Origin: an uncultured Bacteroidia bacterium
Lineage (GTDB): Bacteria > Bacteroidota > Bacteroidia > Bacteroidales > UBA932
Direction: 5' to 3'
DNA length: 64,000 bases
Assembly (NCBI GenBank): GCA_902801205.1
Contig: CADCHE010000003.1
Coordinates: forward strand, 62,001-126,000
Below the pieces are notes generated by a model. It saw nothing but the letters and a program-made list of their open reading frames with translations, made no database searches and had not been told where the DNA came from. The translations under genes and the position numbers were made by a program. This document shows, one piece after another, positions 45,159 to 54,800 of the stretch. Each line of letters starts with the position of its first letter. The stretch's first letter is position 1.

Positions 45159-46262
45159 TCAGACGTTGAAGAGGAAGTGCATGATGTCGCCGTCCTGGAC
45201 GATGTAGTCTTTTCCTTCCGTGGACAGCTTTCCTGCGGCCCTGGCGGCACTTTCGCTGCCCAAGGCGACATAGTCATCGTACTTGATAACCTCCGCGCGG
45301 ATGAACCCCCTTTCGAAGTCCGTATGGATGACGCCGGCGGCCTTAGGAGCCTTGTCTCCCTTGTGGATGGTCCAGGCACGGCATTCATCGGCCCCGGCCG
45401 TGAAGAAGGTCTGCAGACCGAGCAAGTGGTAAGCGCCCTGGATCAGACGGGTGACGCCCGATTCCTGCAGGCCCATCTCCTCCAGGAACATCTGCCGGTC
45501 TTCGTAGCTTTCCATCTCCGCAATTTCCGATTCCGTCTTGGCGGAAATGATCAGGATCTCCGCATTCTCTTCCTTGACCGCTTCGCGGACGGCGTCCACG
45601 TACGCGTTTCCGTTCACCGCGGAGGCATCGTCAACGTTGCAGACATACATCACTTTCTTGTTGGTGAGCAGGAAGAGGTCGTGTGCGATGGCTTCCTCCT
45701 CTTCATTGACGAGGGGAACGCTCCGGCAGGATTTGCCCTGTTCCAGTGCGGCCTTGTAACGCAGCAGCAGGTCCGCGATCTTACGGGCTTCCTTGTCACC
45801 GCCGGTCTGGGCTTGCTTGAGGACCTTGGCCAGCCGCGATTCAACGGTTTCCAAGTCCTTGATCTGCAGTTCCGTATCAACGACTTCCTTGTCGCGGACC
45901 GGGTCGACGCTGCCATCGACATGGACGACGTTTCCGTCGTCGAAGCAACGCAGGACATGCAGGATGGCGTCGGTTTCGCGGATGTTGGCCAGGAACTGGT
46001 TGCCCAGGCCTTCGCCCTTGCTCGCTCCCTTGACCAGCCCGGCGATGTCGACGATGTCCACCGTCGCGGGGATCACACGCTGGGGCTTGCACATGTCCGC
46101 CAGCACTTCCAGCCGCTTGTCAGGCACCGACGTCGATCCCAGGTTGGGCTCGATGGTGCAGAAGGGGAAATTCGCGCTCTGGGCTTTACCGGAGCTGATA
46201 CAATTGAACAAGGTGGACTTCCCAACGTTCGGGAGTCCTACGATACCGCATTTCAGGGCCAT
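45159..46262 (-). CDS. ychF: Redox-regulated ATPase YchF (OLA1 family)
   Basis: 367 aa from ATG 46262; the open frame upstream to 46505 is not homologous. G1 GLPNVGKSTLFNCISS, ANFPFCTIEPNLGSTSVPD, DIVDIAGLVKGASKGEGLGNQFLANIRE (G3 region), and the C-terminal TGS domain (VIHTDFERGFIRAEVIKYDDYV). Binds ATP rather than GTP in characterised members and associates with ribosomes. A TATCTTTG box at 46291-46284 is 22 bp upstream. Confidence 0.96.
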   Translation of the reverse strand: MALKCGIVGLPNVGKSTLFNCISSGKAQSANFPFCTIEPNLGSTSVPDKRLEVLADMCKPQRVIPATVDIVDIAGLVKGASKGEGLGNQFLANIRETDAILHVLRCFDDGNVVHVDGSVDPVRDKEVVDTELQIKDLETVESRLAKVLKQAQTGGDKEARKIADLLLRYKAALEQGKSCRSVPLVNEEEEAIAHDLFLLTNKKVMYVCNVDDASAVNGNAYVDAVREAVKEENAEILIISAKTESEIAEMESYEDRQMFLEEMGLQESGVTRLIQGAYHLLGLQTFFTAGADECRAWTIHKGDKAPKAAGVIHTDFERGFIRAEVIKYDDYVALGSESAARAAGKLSTEGKDYIVQDGDIMHFLFNV

Positions 46263-46283
46263 AATTTTGAACGATTGGTCCGG

Positions 46284-46291
46284 CAAAGATA
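46284..46291 (-). promoter_or_regulatory. -7 box of the ychF promoter
   Basis: TATCTTTG on the minus strand, 22 bp before the ychF start. No clear -33 TTG. The divergent nuclease gene begins at 46351. Confidence 0.5.
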
Positions 46292-46350
46292 CGAAGGTTT
46301 TTTCGTTTCTTTCTGTTTTTGCCGTTTTTATGGTGCATCTTTGCATCGCT

Positions 46351-47352
46351 ATGAAAAACCGTCCGACCCTCCTTGTCCTGTCCGCTATGGCCGCCCTGGC
46401 GCTGTATCTGCCCGCCCGTGCCGCCCGCCCCGCGCCGCCTGACGGACTGCGGATCCTCTTCTGGAACCTCGAGAACTTTTTCGACTGGCGGGACGATTCG
46501 CTCAACGTGCATCCATCCGAGGCTGAGTTCTCCTCGTTCGGCGCCCGGCACTGGACACGCTCCCGTTTTCAGGCGAAATGTGACGCCATCGCCAAGTCGC
46601 TGCTCTGGGTCGCGGACGAAGCGTCCGGGCTGCCTGACATCGTGACGGTGGCCGAAGTGGAGAACCTGTTCGTACTCAAGCGCTTGCTCTCCACGACACT
46701 CCTGCGCAAATACGACTATGTCCCCGTCCATTTCGATGCGCCGGACCCGCGGGGCATTGACGTCGCCCTGCTGTACCGGTCGCGCCGGTTCCGCCTGCTC
46801 CGGGCTGCACCCCTTCCCGTCCGCCCGCCACCGGGCCGTACGATGCAGACCCGCGACATCCTGCTGGCTTGCCTGCGCGACACCTTGTCCGGGGATTCCC
46901 TGGCCGTACTTGTGAACCACCATCCTTCCAAATTCGGCGGTGATTCGACCGCCTGGCGCCGGGAAGCTGCCGTACACGCCTTGTGCGAAGCCGTGGACTC
47001 CCTGCAGCAGGCCGGATGGAGCCGCATCGTCGCCGTCGGGGATTTCAACGATACTCCCGACCAGCCGCTTTATGCCGGCATCCCGCTGGAAAACCTGGCC
47101 CTCCCGCTCGCCCGTTCCGGCGAGGGAACGCTCCGGTATGAAGGCCGGTGGGAACTGATCGACCAGGCTTATGTCTCCGCCTCCATCGTCCGCTCCGGCT
47201 GCCGGCTGCGGATCCTCCGCATCCCCGGCCTGATGACGCGTGATTCCGCCCATTCCGGCGAAAAACCGCTCCGCACCTATTCCGGCCCGCGTTACCTGGG
47301 CGGCGTGAGCGACCACTGCCCGATTCTCCTGGAACTCTCCGCTGTCCCCTGA
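46351..47352 (+). CDS. Secreted endonuclease/exonuclease/phosphatase family protein
   Basis: 333 aa from ATG 46351 (the longer open frame upstream is opposite ychF). Signal peptide KNRPTLLVLSAMAALALYLPARAA. EEP-fold motifs in order: ILFWNLENFF, TVAEVENLFVLK (metal Glu), LVNHHPSKFGG, VAVGDFNDTPD (catalytic Asp/Asn) and GGVSDHCPILLEL (His). Metal-dependent phosphodiesterase of unknown substrate. Divergent from ychF. Confidence 0.88.
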   Translation: MKNRPTLLVLSAMAALALYLPARAARPAPPDGLRILFWNLENFFDWRDDSLNVHPSEAEFSSFGARHWTRSRFQAKCDAIAKSLLWVADEASGLPDIVTVAEVENLFVLKRLLSTTLLRKYDYVPVHFDAPDPRGIDVALLYRSRRFRLLRAAPLPVRPPPGRTMQTRDILLACLRDTLSGDSLAVLVNHHPSKFGGDSTAWRREAAVHALCEAVDSLQQAGWSRIVAVGDFNDTPDQPLYAGIPLENLALPLARSGEGTLRYEGRWELIDQAYVSASIVRSGCRLRILRIPGLMTRDSAHSGEKPLRTYSGPRYLGGVSDHCPILLELSAVP

Positions 47353-47435
47353 CCGGAGCGGAAGGTCAGGTTTCCGCAGAAGGACGCGCGCCGTGGGATC
47401 GTTCCCGCAGGGGGAGAAGTTCTGCGGGGTGGGGG

Positions 47436-47465
47436 TTGGATATTCAACAATATTTTCTATTTTTG
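47436..47465 (+). promoter_or_regulatory. galK promoter (TTG-N19-TATTTTTG)
   Basis: TTG at 47436-47438 and TATTTTTG at 47458-47465, 19-bp spacer. Transcription would begin near 47471, inside the first possible ATG, which decides the galK start at 47481. Confidence 0.65.
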
Positions 47466-47480
47466 TGAATGAATCACATA

Positions 47481-48632
47481 ATGAAAACTATGCAAACGAA
47501 GATCAAGGAAAAATTCAAGACTTTGTTCGGTGCCGAAGGGACGATGTTCGCATCGGCCGGCCGGATCAACCTGATCGGTGAGCACACTGACTACAACGGC
47601 GGCTACGTGTTCCCCGGCGCCATCGACTGCGGTATCATGGCGGAAGTGAAGGTCAACGGCACGGCCAAGGTGCGCGCTTTCTCGCTCGACTATGACGAAT
47701 ACGTGGAGTTCGGTCTCAAGGAGGAGGACAAGCCGGACCAGCAGTGGGCCCGCTACATCTTCGGCGTCTGCCGGGAAACCATCAAGCGCGGCGGCAAGGT
47801 GGAAGGATTCGACACGGTCTTCGCCGGCGATGTTCCGCTCGGTGCGGGTCTCTCCTCTTCCGCAGCCCTGGAAAGCACGTTCGCTTTCGCCATCAACGAA
47901 CTCTTCGCCAATGGCATCGACAAGTTCGAACTGGCCAAGATCGGGCAGAGCACGGAGCACAACTACTGCGGTGTGAAGTGCGGCATCATGGATCAGTTCG
48001 CCTCGCTGTTCGGAAAGGCCGGCAGCCTGATCCGTCTCAATTGCAAGACACTGGAATACAAATATTTCCCCTTCAATCCCGTCGGGTACAAGGTCGTCCT
48101 GATCGACTCTTGCGTGAAGCATGAACTCGCTTCGTCGGCGTACAACAAGCGCCGGGCGTCCTGCGAGAACGCGGCCGCGGCCATCCGCAAGAACCATCCG
48201 GAAGTGGAGTTCCTCTCCGACGCCAAGCGCGTCTGGCTGGATGAAGTCCGCGAAGAGATTCCCGAGGAGGATTTCCTCCGCGCCGAGTATGTGATCGGCG
48301 AAGTGCAGCGCGTCCTGGATGTCTGCGACGCCCTGGAGCGCGGCGACTATGAGACCGTCGGCGAGATGATGTACCAGACCCATTTCGGCCTCAGCAAGCT
48401 GTATGAAGTCAGCTGCGAGGAACTGGATTTCCTGAACAAGCTCGCGCGCAAGTGCGAGGTGACGGGTTCGCGCGTAATGGGCGGCGGCTTCGGCGGCTGC
48501 ACCATCAACCTGGTCAAGGAGGAACTGTACGACGGCTTCATCGCCGCCGTCAAGGAGCAGTTCCCCGCCCGGTTCGGTCACGATCCGAAGTTCTATGACG
48601 TCGTGATCAGCGACGGCGCCAGGAAACTGTAA
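47481..48632 (+). CDS. galK: Galactokinase
   Basis: 383 aa from ATG 47481. GHMP kinase fold: AGRINLIGEHTDYNGGYVFP (galactokinase signature), VPLGAGLSSSAALESTFAFA (ATP loop), GVKCGIMDQFASLFGKAGSL and GSRVMGGGFGGCTINLV. It phosphorylates galactose at C1 in the Leloir pathway; galM is 7.4 kb downstream on the same strand. The ATG at 47469 would lie at or before the predicted transcription start, so 47481 was chosen. Confidence 0.95.
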   Translation: MKTMQTKIKEKFKTLFGAEGTMFASAGRINLIGEHTDYNGGYVFPGAIDCGIMAEVKVNGTAKVRAFSLDYDEYVEFGLKEEDKPDQQWARYIFGVCRETIKRGGKVEGFDTVFAGDVPLGAGLSSSAALESTFAFAINELFANGIDKFELAKIGQSTEHNYCGVKCGIMDQFASLFGKAGSLIRLNCKTLEYKYFPFNPVGYKVVLIDSCVKHELASSAYNKRRASCENAAAAIRKNHPEVEFLSDAKRVWLDEVREEIPEEDFLRAEYVIGEVQRVLDVCDALERGDYETVGEMMYQTHFGLSKLYEVSCEELDFLNKLARKCEVTGSRVMGGGFGGCTINLVKEELYDGFIAAVKEQFPARFGHDPKFYDVVISDGARKL

Positions 48633-48663
48633 CGCACTCTCTATTTTTAACTTAATACGACAT

Positions 48664-48703
48664 GGAGCCGCTCGGGATTGTTCCTCGGCGGCTCCAATTT
48701 TTA
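48664..48703 (+). terminator. Intrinsic terminator of galK
   Basis: GGAGCCGC...GCGGCTCC perfect 8-bp outer stem with inner pairing, followed by AATTTTT. It lies 32 bp after the stop. Confidence 0.82.
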
Positions 48704-48722
48704 TGGGTTCGTCGTGTCCGTC

Positions 48723-49502
48723 CTACCTGTGCTGCCGGAAAAGCCAGGAGAAGAAATCGGGTTCGGAGAAGGCCATGTTCCAGACGCCGTGTCCGGCGCC
48801 GGGATACTCGGTGTACTCCACTTTGGCCCCCAGCGACGTCAGTTTCCGGTAGGCCGCCCGGGACGCGTCGACGAGGACGGCCGTGTCGGCATCGCCGTGG
48901 AAAATCCGGAATTTCGTCTTCGGCTTCTCCGTGATCCGGTCCGGGTTGACGGCACCGCAGATCGGTACCGCGGCGGCGAACAGGTCCGGATAGCGCAGCA
49001 CGAGGTCGAAGGTGGCCATCCCGCCCATCGAAAGACCCATCACATAGATCCGCTTCGGATCCACCTTCCCCGATGCGATGTAGCTGTCGATCAGTTCCTT
49101 GACGGAGCGGATCTCTTCGGTCAGCGGCGCGTCGGCGGGCAGGTATCTGCCGAAGTCGTTGCCTTTCAGGACGCTGGGGTCATAGGCCCAGAACCCGTCC
49201 GGCGGACACTGCGGGAAGACGACGTAGGCCGGAAAGCGGTCGCGGTTGTAGGGGTTGAGGAACATTCCGCTGCCATGGATCAGCTGAAGTTCATTGTCCG
49301 TCCCGCGTTCTCCCGCTCCGTGCAGGAAGAGCACAAGGGGGTATTTCCTGCCGGGCTTGGCCTGCAGGGGATCAAGCGAGCGGTACAGGAGTGTGTATCC
49401 TGTCGAGGAGGTGAACGTGTTTCTGTCAAAACCCTCCTGGGCGGACAGGATGCCGGCGCCCGTCATCAGGGCGAGAGCAAGGGAGAAAAGGATTCTCTTC
49501 AT
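48723..49502 (-). CDS. Secreted alpha/beta-hydrolase (phospholipase/feruloyl-esterase-like)
   Basis: 259 aa. Signal peptide KRILFSLALALMTGAGILSA. Oxyanion strand LVLFLHGAGERGTD, nucleophile Ser158 in YVMGLSMGGMAT, Asp near 203 in FHGDADTAV and His in YPGAGHGVWN give a full triad. It resembles small esterases of the prolyl-oligopeptidase or feruloyl-esterase group. The substrate is unknown. It is convergent with galK and is 8 bp downstream of the CpXC gene. Confidence 0.87.
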   Translation of the reverse strand: MKRILFSLALALMTGAGILSAQEGFDRNTFTSSTGYTLLYRSLDPLQAKPGRKYPLVLFLHGAGERGTDNELQLIHGSGMFLNPYNRDRFPAYVVFPQCPPDGFWAYDPSVLKGNDFGRYLPADAPLTEEIRSVKELIDSYIASGKVDPKRIYVMGLSMGGMATFDLVLRYPDLFAAAVPICGAVNPDRITEKPKTKFRIFHGDADTAVLVDASRAAYRKLTSLGAKVEYTEYPGAGHGVWNMAFSEPDFFSWLFRQHR

Positions 49503-49510
49503 CGTCGTGT

Positions 49511-50164
49511 TTATTTGAAATATTTAGCTGTCCAGTCGGCGTCGATGCGGGCGAACCCGCCGCCGGCGGTCATTTCCGGGTTGCGCCGGAGGATGCCGGC
49601 ACAGTCTTCATATACGTTGAATCCGCAGCGCAGGCCTTGGATCCGTCCGTCCGCGGGATAGGTGAAGACGAGGTCGTTGTCGGCCCCTTCCATCCGGAAG
49701 AACCGCAGTACGGCACCCTCGGGCGGCAGGTTGCCGGAAGGCTTTCCGTCCTCTTCCATCCGCATGACGTATTTGCACAGTTCCACGACCCGGTCGTCCA
49801 GGCCCGCATCGGCGACGGCAACCTTCTCCATCAGGGAACCTACGTCTTCCACGCGGCGGAGGGTATAGCCTTCAAGGGCATCCTCCTGGGCGGTCAGTTG
49901 TTTTTCCAGCAAGTCCATCTGTGCGGGCGGCAGCACCCCGTCGGGCATCATCCAGACCATCAGGCGCGCATCCGGATCGTGGTAGACGAGCGGATACCGC
50001 GCCAGGTTCGTCCGGCCGCAGTGCGGGCATTCCCACAGGAAGAGAGAGCCGTCGCGCACCTTTTCCTTGAGCTGCGGCTCCTCACGGACGTTGACCAGGC
50101 TCCAGGCCGGAACCACCCGGGCGGCTCCGCATGCGGAGCAAGTTGCATGGATACTCTTGTTCAT
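49511..50164 (-). CDS. CpXC domain zinc-ribbon protein
   Basis: 217 aa from ATG 50164; the open frame beyond is opposite its neighbour's coding. The N-terminal CpXC domain has two Cys pairs, CSACG (about residue 8) and CPHCG (about 44), with RYPLVYHDPDARLMVWMMP after it. A helical C-terminal region follows. Zinc-binding is likely; the function is not known. It starts with an ATGA overlap of the small two-membrane-helix gene, so the two are translationally coupled. Confidence 0.78.
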   Translation of the reverse strand: MNKSIHATCSACGAARVVPAWSLVNVREEPQLKEKVRDGSLFLWECPHCGRTNLARYPLVYHDPDARLMVWMMPDGVLPPAQMDLLEKQLTAQEDALEGYTLRRVEDVGSLMEKVAVADAGLDDRVVELCKYVMRMEEDGKPSGNLPPEGAVLRFFRMEGADNDLVFTYPADGRIQGLRCGFNVYEDCAGILRRNPEMTAGGGFARIDADWTAKYFK

Positions 50165-50433
50165 TTGTCGATTCTTTTCCATAGCCGGTACATCAGCCAT
50201 CCCCAGAGCAGGAAGAGACCCACGTACACGAGGTACGGGATACGGGTGGGCAGACTGGCGGCTTCCGTATACTTTTCGAAGTCCGGGATGTCGGCATAGT
50301 AATAGGCGCCCGCCCCGAAGTCCAGGCTTTCCTGCAGGCCCGCCCCCCGCACCATGATCCAGAGGGCGATGACAATGACGAGGGCCGCGAAGACCCCCGT
50401 CACAATCAGGAACCACCGTTTTCTGCCGGCCAT
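50161..50433 (-). CDS. Small membrane protein, two helices, unknown function
   Basis: 90 aa. Helices at about 8-27 (FLIVTGVFAALVIVIALWI) and 65-83 (IPYLVYVGLFLLWGWLMY), separated by an acidic loop with ADIPDFEKYTEAASLP. No family recognised. It overlaps the CpXC gene by 4 bp (ATGA) and follows the YeiH-like permease after 13 bp. Probably an inner-membrane partner of the CpXC protein; inference only. Confidence 0.62.
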   Translation of the reverse strand: MAGRKRWFLIVTGVFAALVIVIALWIMVRGAGLQESLDFGAGAYYYADIPDFEKYTEAASLPTRIPYLVYVGLFLLWGWLMYRLWKRIDK

Positions 50434-50446
50434 GCAGCGCCTCCGG

Positions 50447-51790
50447 CTAGCTGAGCGTCGGGATCGGGAAGAACTTGCCGGACAGGAGGAACCAGACGGC
50501 GAAGAACGTCAGTCCGATATTGAAGAGCTGGCCGACGACATAGAGCCACAGGACCTTTCCGCCCTGCATCTGCTTGGCGATCTCTTTGAAATTGGTATCC
50601 AGGCCGATGCTCGTGAAGGCGAGGACGAACGCCCAGTTCTTGTACTGGTCCAGCACCTTGTTGATGGCTCCCACCTGGTCTGCGCCGAAGAGCGGCTGGA
50701 TCAGGAACGAAGCGATGAGCGATGCGGCGAAGAAACCGAGGATGAACTTCGGGAAACGGATCCAGATCTCGGAAGCTCCGACCTTCGTCTCTCCGGACTT
50801 GTCGACCTTCGTGGCGAAGAAGACGGCCACGGCGAAGGCGATGAAGCCGATGAGGATGTTCTGGATGGACTTCACCAGGACGGCCGCCTGCTGGGCTTCC
50901 GGTCCGAGCGCGGTACCCGCAACGACGACGGCACCGGTAGAGTCGACGGTTCCGCCGATCAGGGAACCGCCCATGATCTGAGACATGCCGGTAGCCTTGA
51001 TGATCATCGGTTCGAAGACCATCATCAGGATCGTGAAGATGATCGAAATGGAGACGGCGATCGACAGGTCGTTCTTCTTGGCCTTGGCGGCGGCCGCCGT
51101 GGCGATGGCTGCGGAGGTGCCGCAGACGCTTGTCGCCGAGGCGAGGGTGATCACCAGCGGCTTGTTGTCCATCTTGAAGACCTTGGTGCCGAGCCAGTAC
51201 ATGAAGATGATGACGATCGGGGTGACGATCCAGGCGATGCCCAGGCCATAGAGGCCGAACTTGGCGATGTTGGAGAACAGCACCGAGAAGCCCATGATCA
51301 CCAGACCGGTCTTGATGTAGAATTCGGTCTTGATGGCCGGCCGGAGCCAGTCGGGCACGCCTACGGTATTGGAGATGAGCAGGCCGACGAGCAGTGCCCA
51401 GAAGGCCCACTCCAGATAGCGGTTGAGTGTGAATTCCGCGCTGATGAAACGGACCAGGACGGCGATGACGAACAACCCCAGGAAGGCCGGGATGTATTTC
51501 TTGACGCTTTCTCCCTGAAGTTTGACACCGAGGGTGAACAGGACGCCCAGCACCACGACGGTCACGATCAGCTTGCGCCAGAATGCCCAGGCGCCGAGCT
51601 GCTCGGCCAGCGGGACGGCTTTTGTCGCGGCGGCCTCACCGAGGGCCCAGGTGGAGAATTTGACGGCGGAAAAGTCAAATGCCTTGGTCAGGACGGCGAC
51701 ACAGGCGATCAGGATGATGATGAAGCCCAGCCAGATAGCCTGCCAGTCCTCTTTGCTCCAGAAAGCGGAGCGGATTTTCTTGTTTTCCAT
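50447..51790 (-). CDS. YeiH/UPF0324 family putative sulfate exporter
   Basis: 447 aa from ATG 51790. About ten hydrophobic segments; ASATSVCGTSAAIATAAA, GLVIMGFSVLF and FVLAFTSIGLDTNFKEI are UPF0324 hallmarks. Inner-membrane transporter; sulfate or sulfonate export is the family guess. The predicted promoter at 51855-51825 excludes the upstream ATG 51823. It heads a minus-strand run with the small membrane protein and CpXC genes. Confidence 0.85.
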   Translation of the reverse strand: MENKKIRSAFWSKEDWQAIWLGFIIILIACVAVLTKAFDFSAVKFSTWALGEAAATKAVPLAEQLGAWAFWRKLIVTVVVLGVLFTLGVKLQGESVKKYIPAFLGLFVIAVLVRFISAEFTLNRYLEWAFWALLVGLLISNTVGVPDWLRPAIKTEFYIKTGLVIMGFSVLFSNIAKFGLYGLGIAWIVTPIVIIFMYWLGTKVFKMDNKPLVITLASATSVCGTSAAIATAAAAKAKKNDLSIAVSISIIFTILMMVFEPMIIKATGMSQIMGGSLIGGTVDSTGAVVVAGTALGPEAQQAAVLVKSIQNILIGFIAFAVAVFFATKVDKSGETKVGASEIWIRFPKFILGFFAASLIASFLIQPLFGADQVGAINKVLDQYKNWAFVLAFTSIGLDTNFKEIAKQMQGGKVLWLYVVGQLFNIGLTFFAVWFLLSGKFFPIPTLS

Positions 51791-51824
51791 AAGATATATG
51801 AAAGCTTTGATAATAATCAGCAAC

Positions 51825-51855
51825 CAAAAATAACAATTCTTGCTGAATTATCCAA
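51825..51855 (-). promoter_or_regulatory. Promoter of the YeiH-like gene (TTG-N20-TATTTTTG)
   Basis: On the minus strand TTG at 51855-51853 and TATTTTTG at 51832-51825, spacer 20 bp, about 35 bp before the start at 51790. It overlaps nothing else. Confidence 0.62.
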
Positions 51856-51869
51856 TGGAGAGCACAGAA

Positions 51870-54800
51870 TCAGAGGTCTACGCTGAACAGGAATCCTGCG
51901 AAAAATGGACGTTCCAGTCCGGCCACTTTACCGGCGAACCCGTCGCTGCGGAAGTTCCTTCCGAAGCGTATGCCCGCCGAAGTATCGTAGGGAAGCCAGA
52001 GGAAGTTGGACAGATGCAGGACGATGTCGGCTCCTGCGCTGGCAAAGGTGGCCCGGCAGTCCGGCAGGGCCGACCGCCCGATCAGGTCGTCGCGGAACCG
52101 GACGAATGTCACGTCGGCGAAAGGGACCACCTCGATGCGCCGGATATAAGCTGCCGGAGAAAGCAGCGAGCCGCGGAAGGGGAAGCGGACGGGCATGGCA
52201 TAGTCGACGGTCAGTTTTGCCTGCCGCTCTCCCAGCCGGCCCAGCAGCTCGCCCAGGGCGGAATCCGTCATGCCGCGCGGACGTGTCTGGACCGCATTTT
52301 CGCCGAGACACCATCCCTTGCCTCCCCATTGCCGCTGGACGGTGGCGGTCAACCGCCACCCGTGGGTATCCAGCAGGCCGGGCGCATAGGCATAAATGTA
52401 TCCGTAGGCGGCCGGCGTGAATGCGGCCGTATGCCCGGGACGCAGGTGGTATCCGGCTTCCACGCCGCCGCCCCAGCGCGGGAAGACTTGTGAAGGGGCC
52501 GTGCCGGTGGTCGCGTATCCCCGGACGGAGGCGGTCAGGTTCCGCAGGACAGACCGTCCGCCCACATCGATGCGGCCGTCCTCCTTGCGGACGGGCTTCC
52601 CCTCCGGGTCCTTCGTCTCGCTCATCCGGACGACATCGTCGTCATAGCGGTTGTTGCCGATGCCGTATCGAACCTGCGGGACGATGCCCCGCCGCCATCC
52701 TCCCGACGAGAAGTTCAGCGGCACATAGGCCTTCAGTTCTCCGTAGAGGTAAGGGCCGGACTTTTCCGCCCGGGATGTGCCGTAAGCCGCCTGCCCGTCC
52801 TCTTTGGTCAGCAGGATGCGCGTGATGTCCGCACGCGCGCGTTCGCCGCAGTCGGCGGAAACTTCCAGGACAGGGAACCAGCCCGTCCAGGTGTACTGCA
52901 GATGGGCGGAATGCCTCCATTTCCCGTTATTTCCAGGGTCCGGGTGGAAGGAATAGCCGGCGCTGCCGTACCCCGTTCCCAGCAGGTGCTGGAAGAGGAC
53001 GGTTGCACCGGGCGAGGCGGTCTTGTAGTATGCATCGAAGGTGAAGGCCTCCACGTTGTCGTAATTGAAATAGACTGGGGCCCACGAGTGGACGTGTGGC
53101 AGGCGGCCCAGTTTGCGGAAGGGCGTGGCGGGCAGGAAGACGTCATCCTCCGGGGGCACGGTGCCGGCGCCCAGGCGGGCTTCCTGCGCGGACAGGGCGT
53201 CTGCCACGGGATATGGGTGGATGTCGTCGAAAGAGACGGTGCGGACGGGCAGGTCGGCGACGGCCGTGACGAAGAGCATCCGGCCGCGGCGGAAGGTAGA
53301 CGGGTCGTCCGATGCGGCCACGGCGGTGTAGTACAGCGAGTCGCCCGCTGCATTCAGCCGCGGCCCGTAGACCCCGTAACGCGTGTTGGTCAACTGGACC
53401 AGTTCTCCGGAATCCGGGTCCAGCCGGTACAGTTCACTGGCGCCGGTCCGGTCGCAGAGGAAGGTGAGGCAGCCGCCGGCCGCCTCGAGCTGCTCGATGA
53501 CGACCGGCGCCGGGCCGGCGACTTTCCGCAGCCGTGCTTTTCCGGAGTCGTCGCGGCCGGTGACCTCGTAGATCCCCGATCCGTTGTCGGAAAGGCCGGC
53601 CGTGAAGATCCTCCCGCCCAGCCAGGCCGCCTGGGTGAACTGGAGCGAGTCCGGGGCGGCCATCCGCGTGAGGACAGTCCCGTCCGAGGCGCGGAGCAGG
53701 CAAAGGGCAGAGCCTCCTTGCCCGGGATATTCCGTTGTCAGGAGGGTCGTACCGTCCTGCGAAGGGGCACTGCCGAAGAATCTTCCTCTTCGGGTGAGGG
53801 TATGGATCCGCCGCGGCCGGTCGGTGTCGATGTAACGGATGCGCGCGTCCTGCTGCAGGGTCCAGCGCAGCCCCGGGGTAATTTCCGTCCAGTAGATGCG
53901 CCTGCGGTCGGGGTCGGTGTACAGCGGTCCCGCGGTGGAGAAGGGACGGAGGCTTCTTTCCTTTCCGTGCGGGGTCAAGGCGACGAGGGTGGTCGACCGG
54001 GAAAGTCCGCTCTTCGCGACGAAGAGGGTGCCGTCGGCAGCCTGGGCGGCCGTCCCGTAGCGGTTGTACAGCCGTCCGGTCGGGCTGACCTGCCGTCCGG
54101 GCATGAAAGGACCCCGCGCTGCGGCTTCCTCGCGCCAGAGGTCCGCGAACCGCCGTTCAATCTGCCGGAAGGCGGCCCGGAAAGACGTGTCCGCCGCAGT
54201 CTGCACGGTCTTCTGGAGGCTTCGGAAACCGGGCTTGCGGCTCACTTTGTCGAAATAACGGGCCGTGAACAGCGGATCGTCGAAAAAGACCCGCATCCCG
54301 GCTATCAACAGGTAACCGGCTCGGTAGTAGTCCGGTGCGTAGGCCTGCTGCGATCCGTAGCACCATTGGTAGAAATCGCGGAAATCACCGACGTCGAAAG
54401 CCGGCATCAGGTCGACGAGGAAATCCGCCTGGCGGCCCCGTCCGGAACGGGTGAGGGCCGTTTCCGCCACGACAGCGTCCCCTTCCAGCAGGACGGGACC
54501 GGGAAAGACGCCGGCCAGGGCACCTGCCGGCATTTCGCCGAAGAGGATGCGCCAGGGCCGCCAGACCCCTTTCCCGCCGAACTGCATCTGCGCCGCGTGC
54601 CGGCCTTCGTGGATCGCCAGCAGCCGGGCCCATGGAATCGGGGTCGGGGCCACGGGATCGGGCATCGTGAACAGGTCCATGCGCCGGGGCGCCCAGGAGA
54701 CGGATCCGTTGGCCGTGGCCGTGCAGCCGTGCAGGATGACGGGCAGCCGGCCCTTGAAGACGTCGCCGCTCAGCATGCCGCAGGAAAGGCCGGCGACCGG

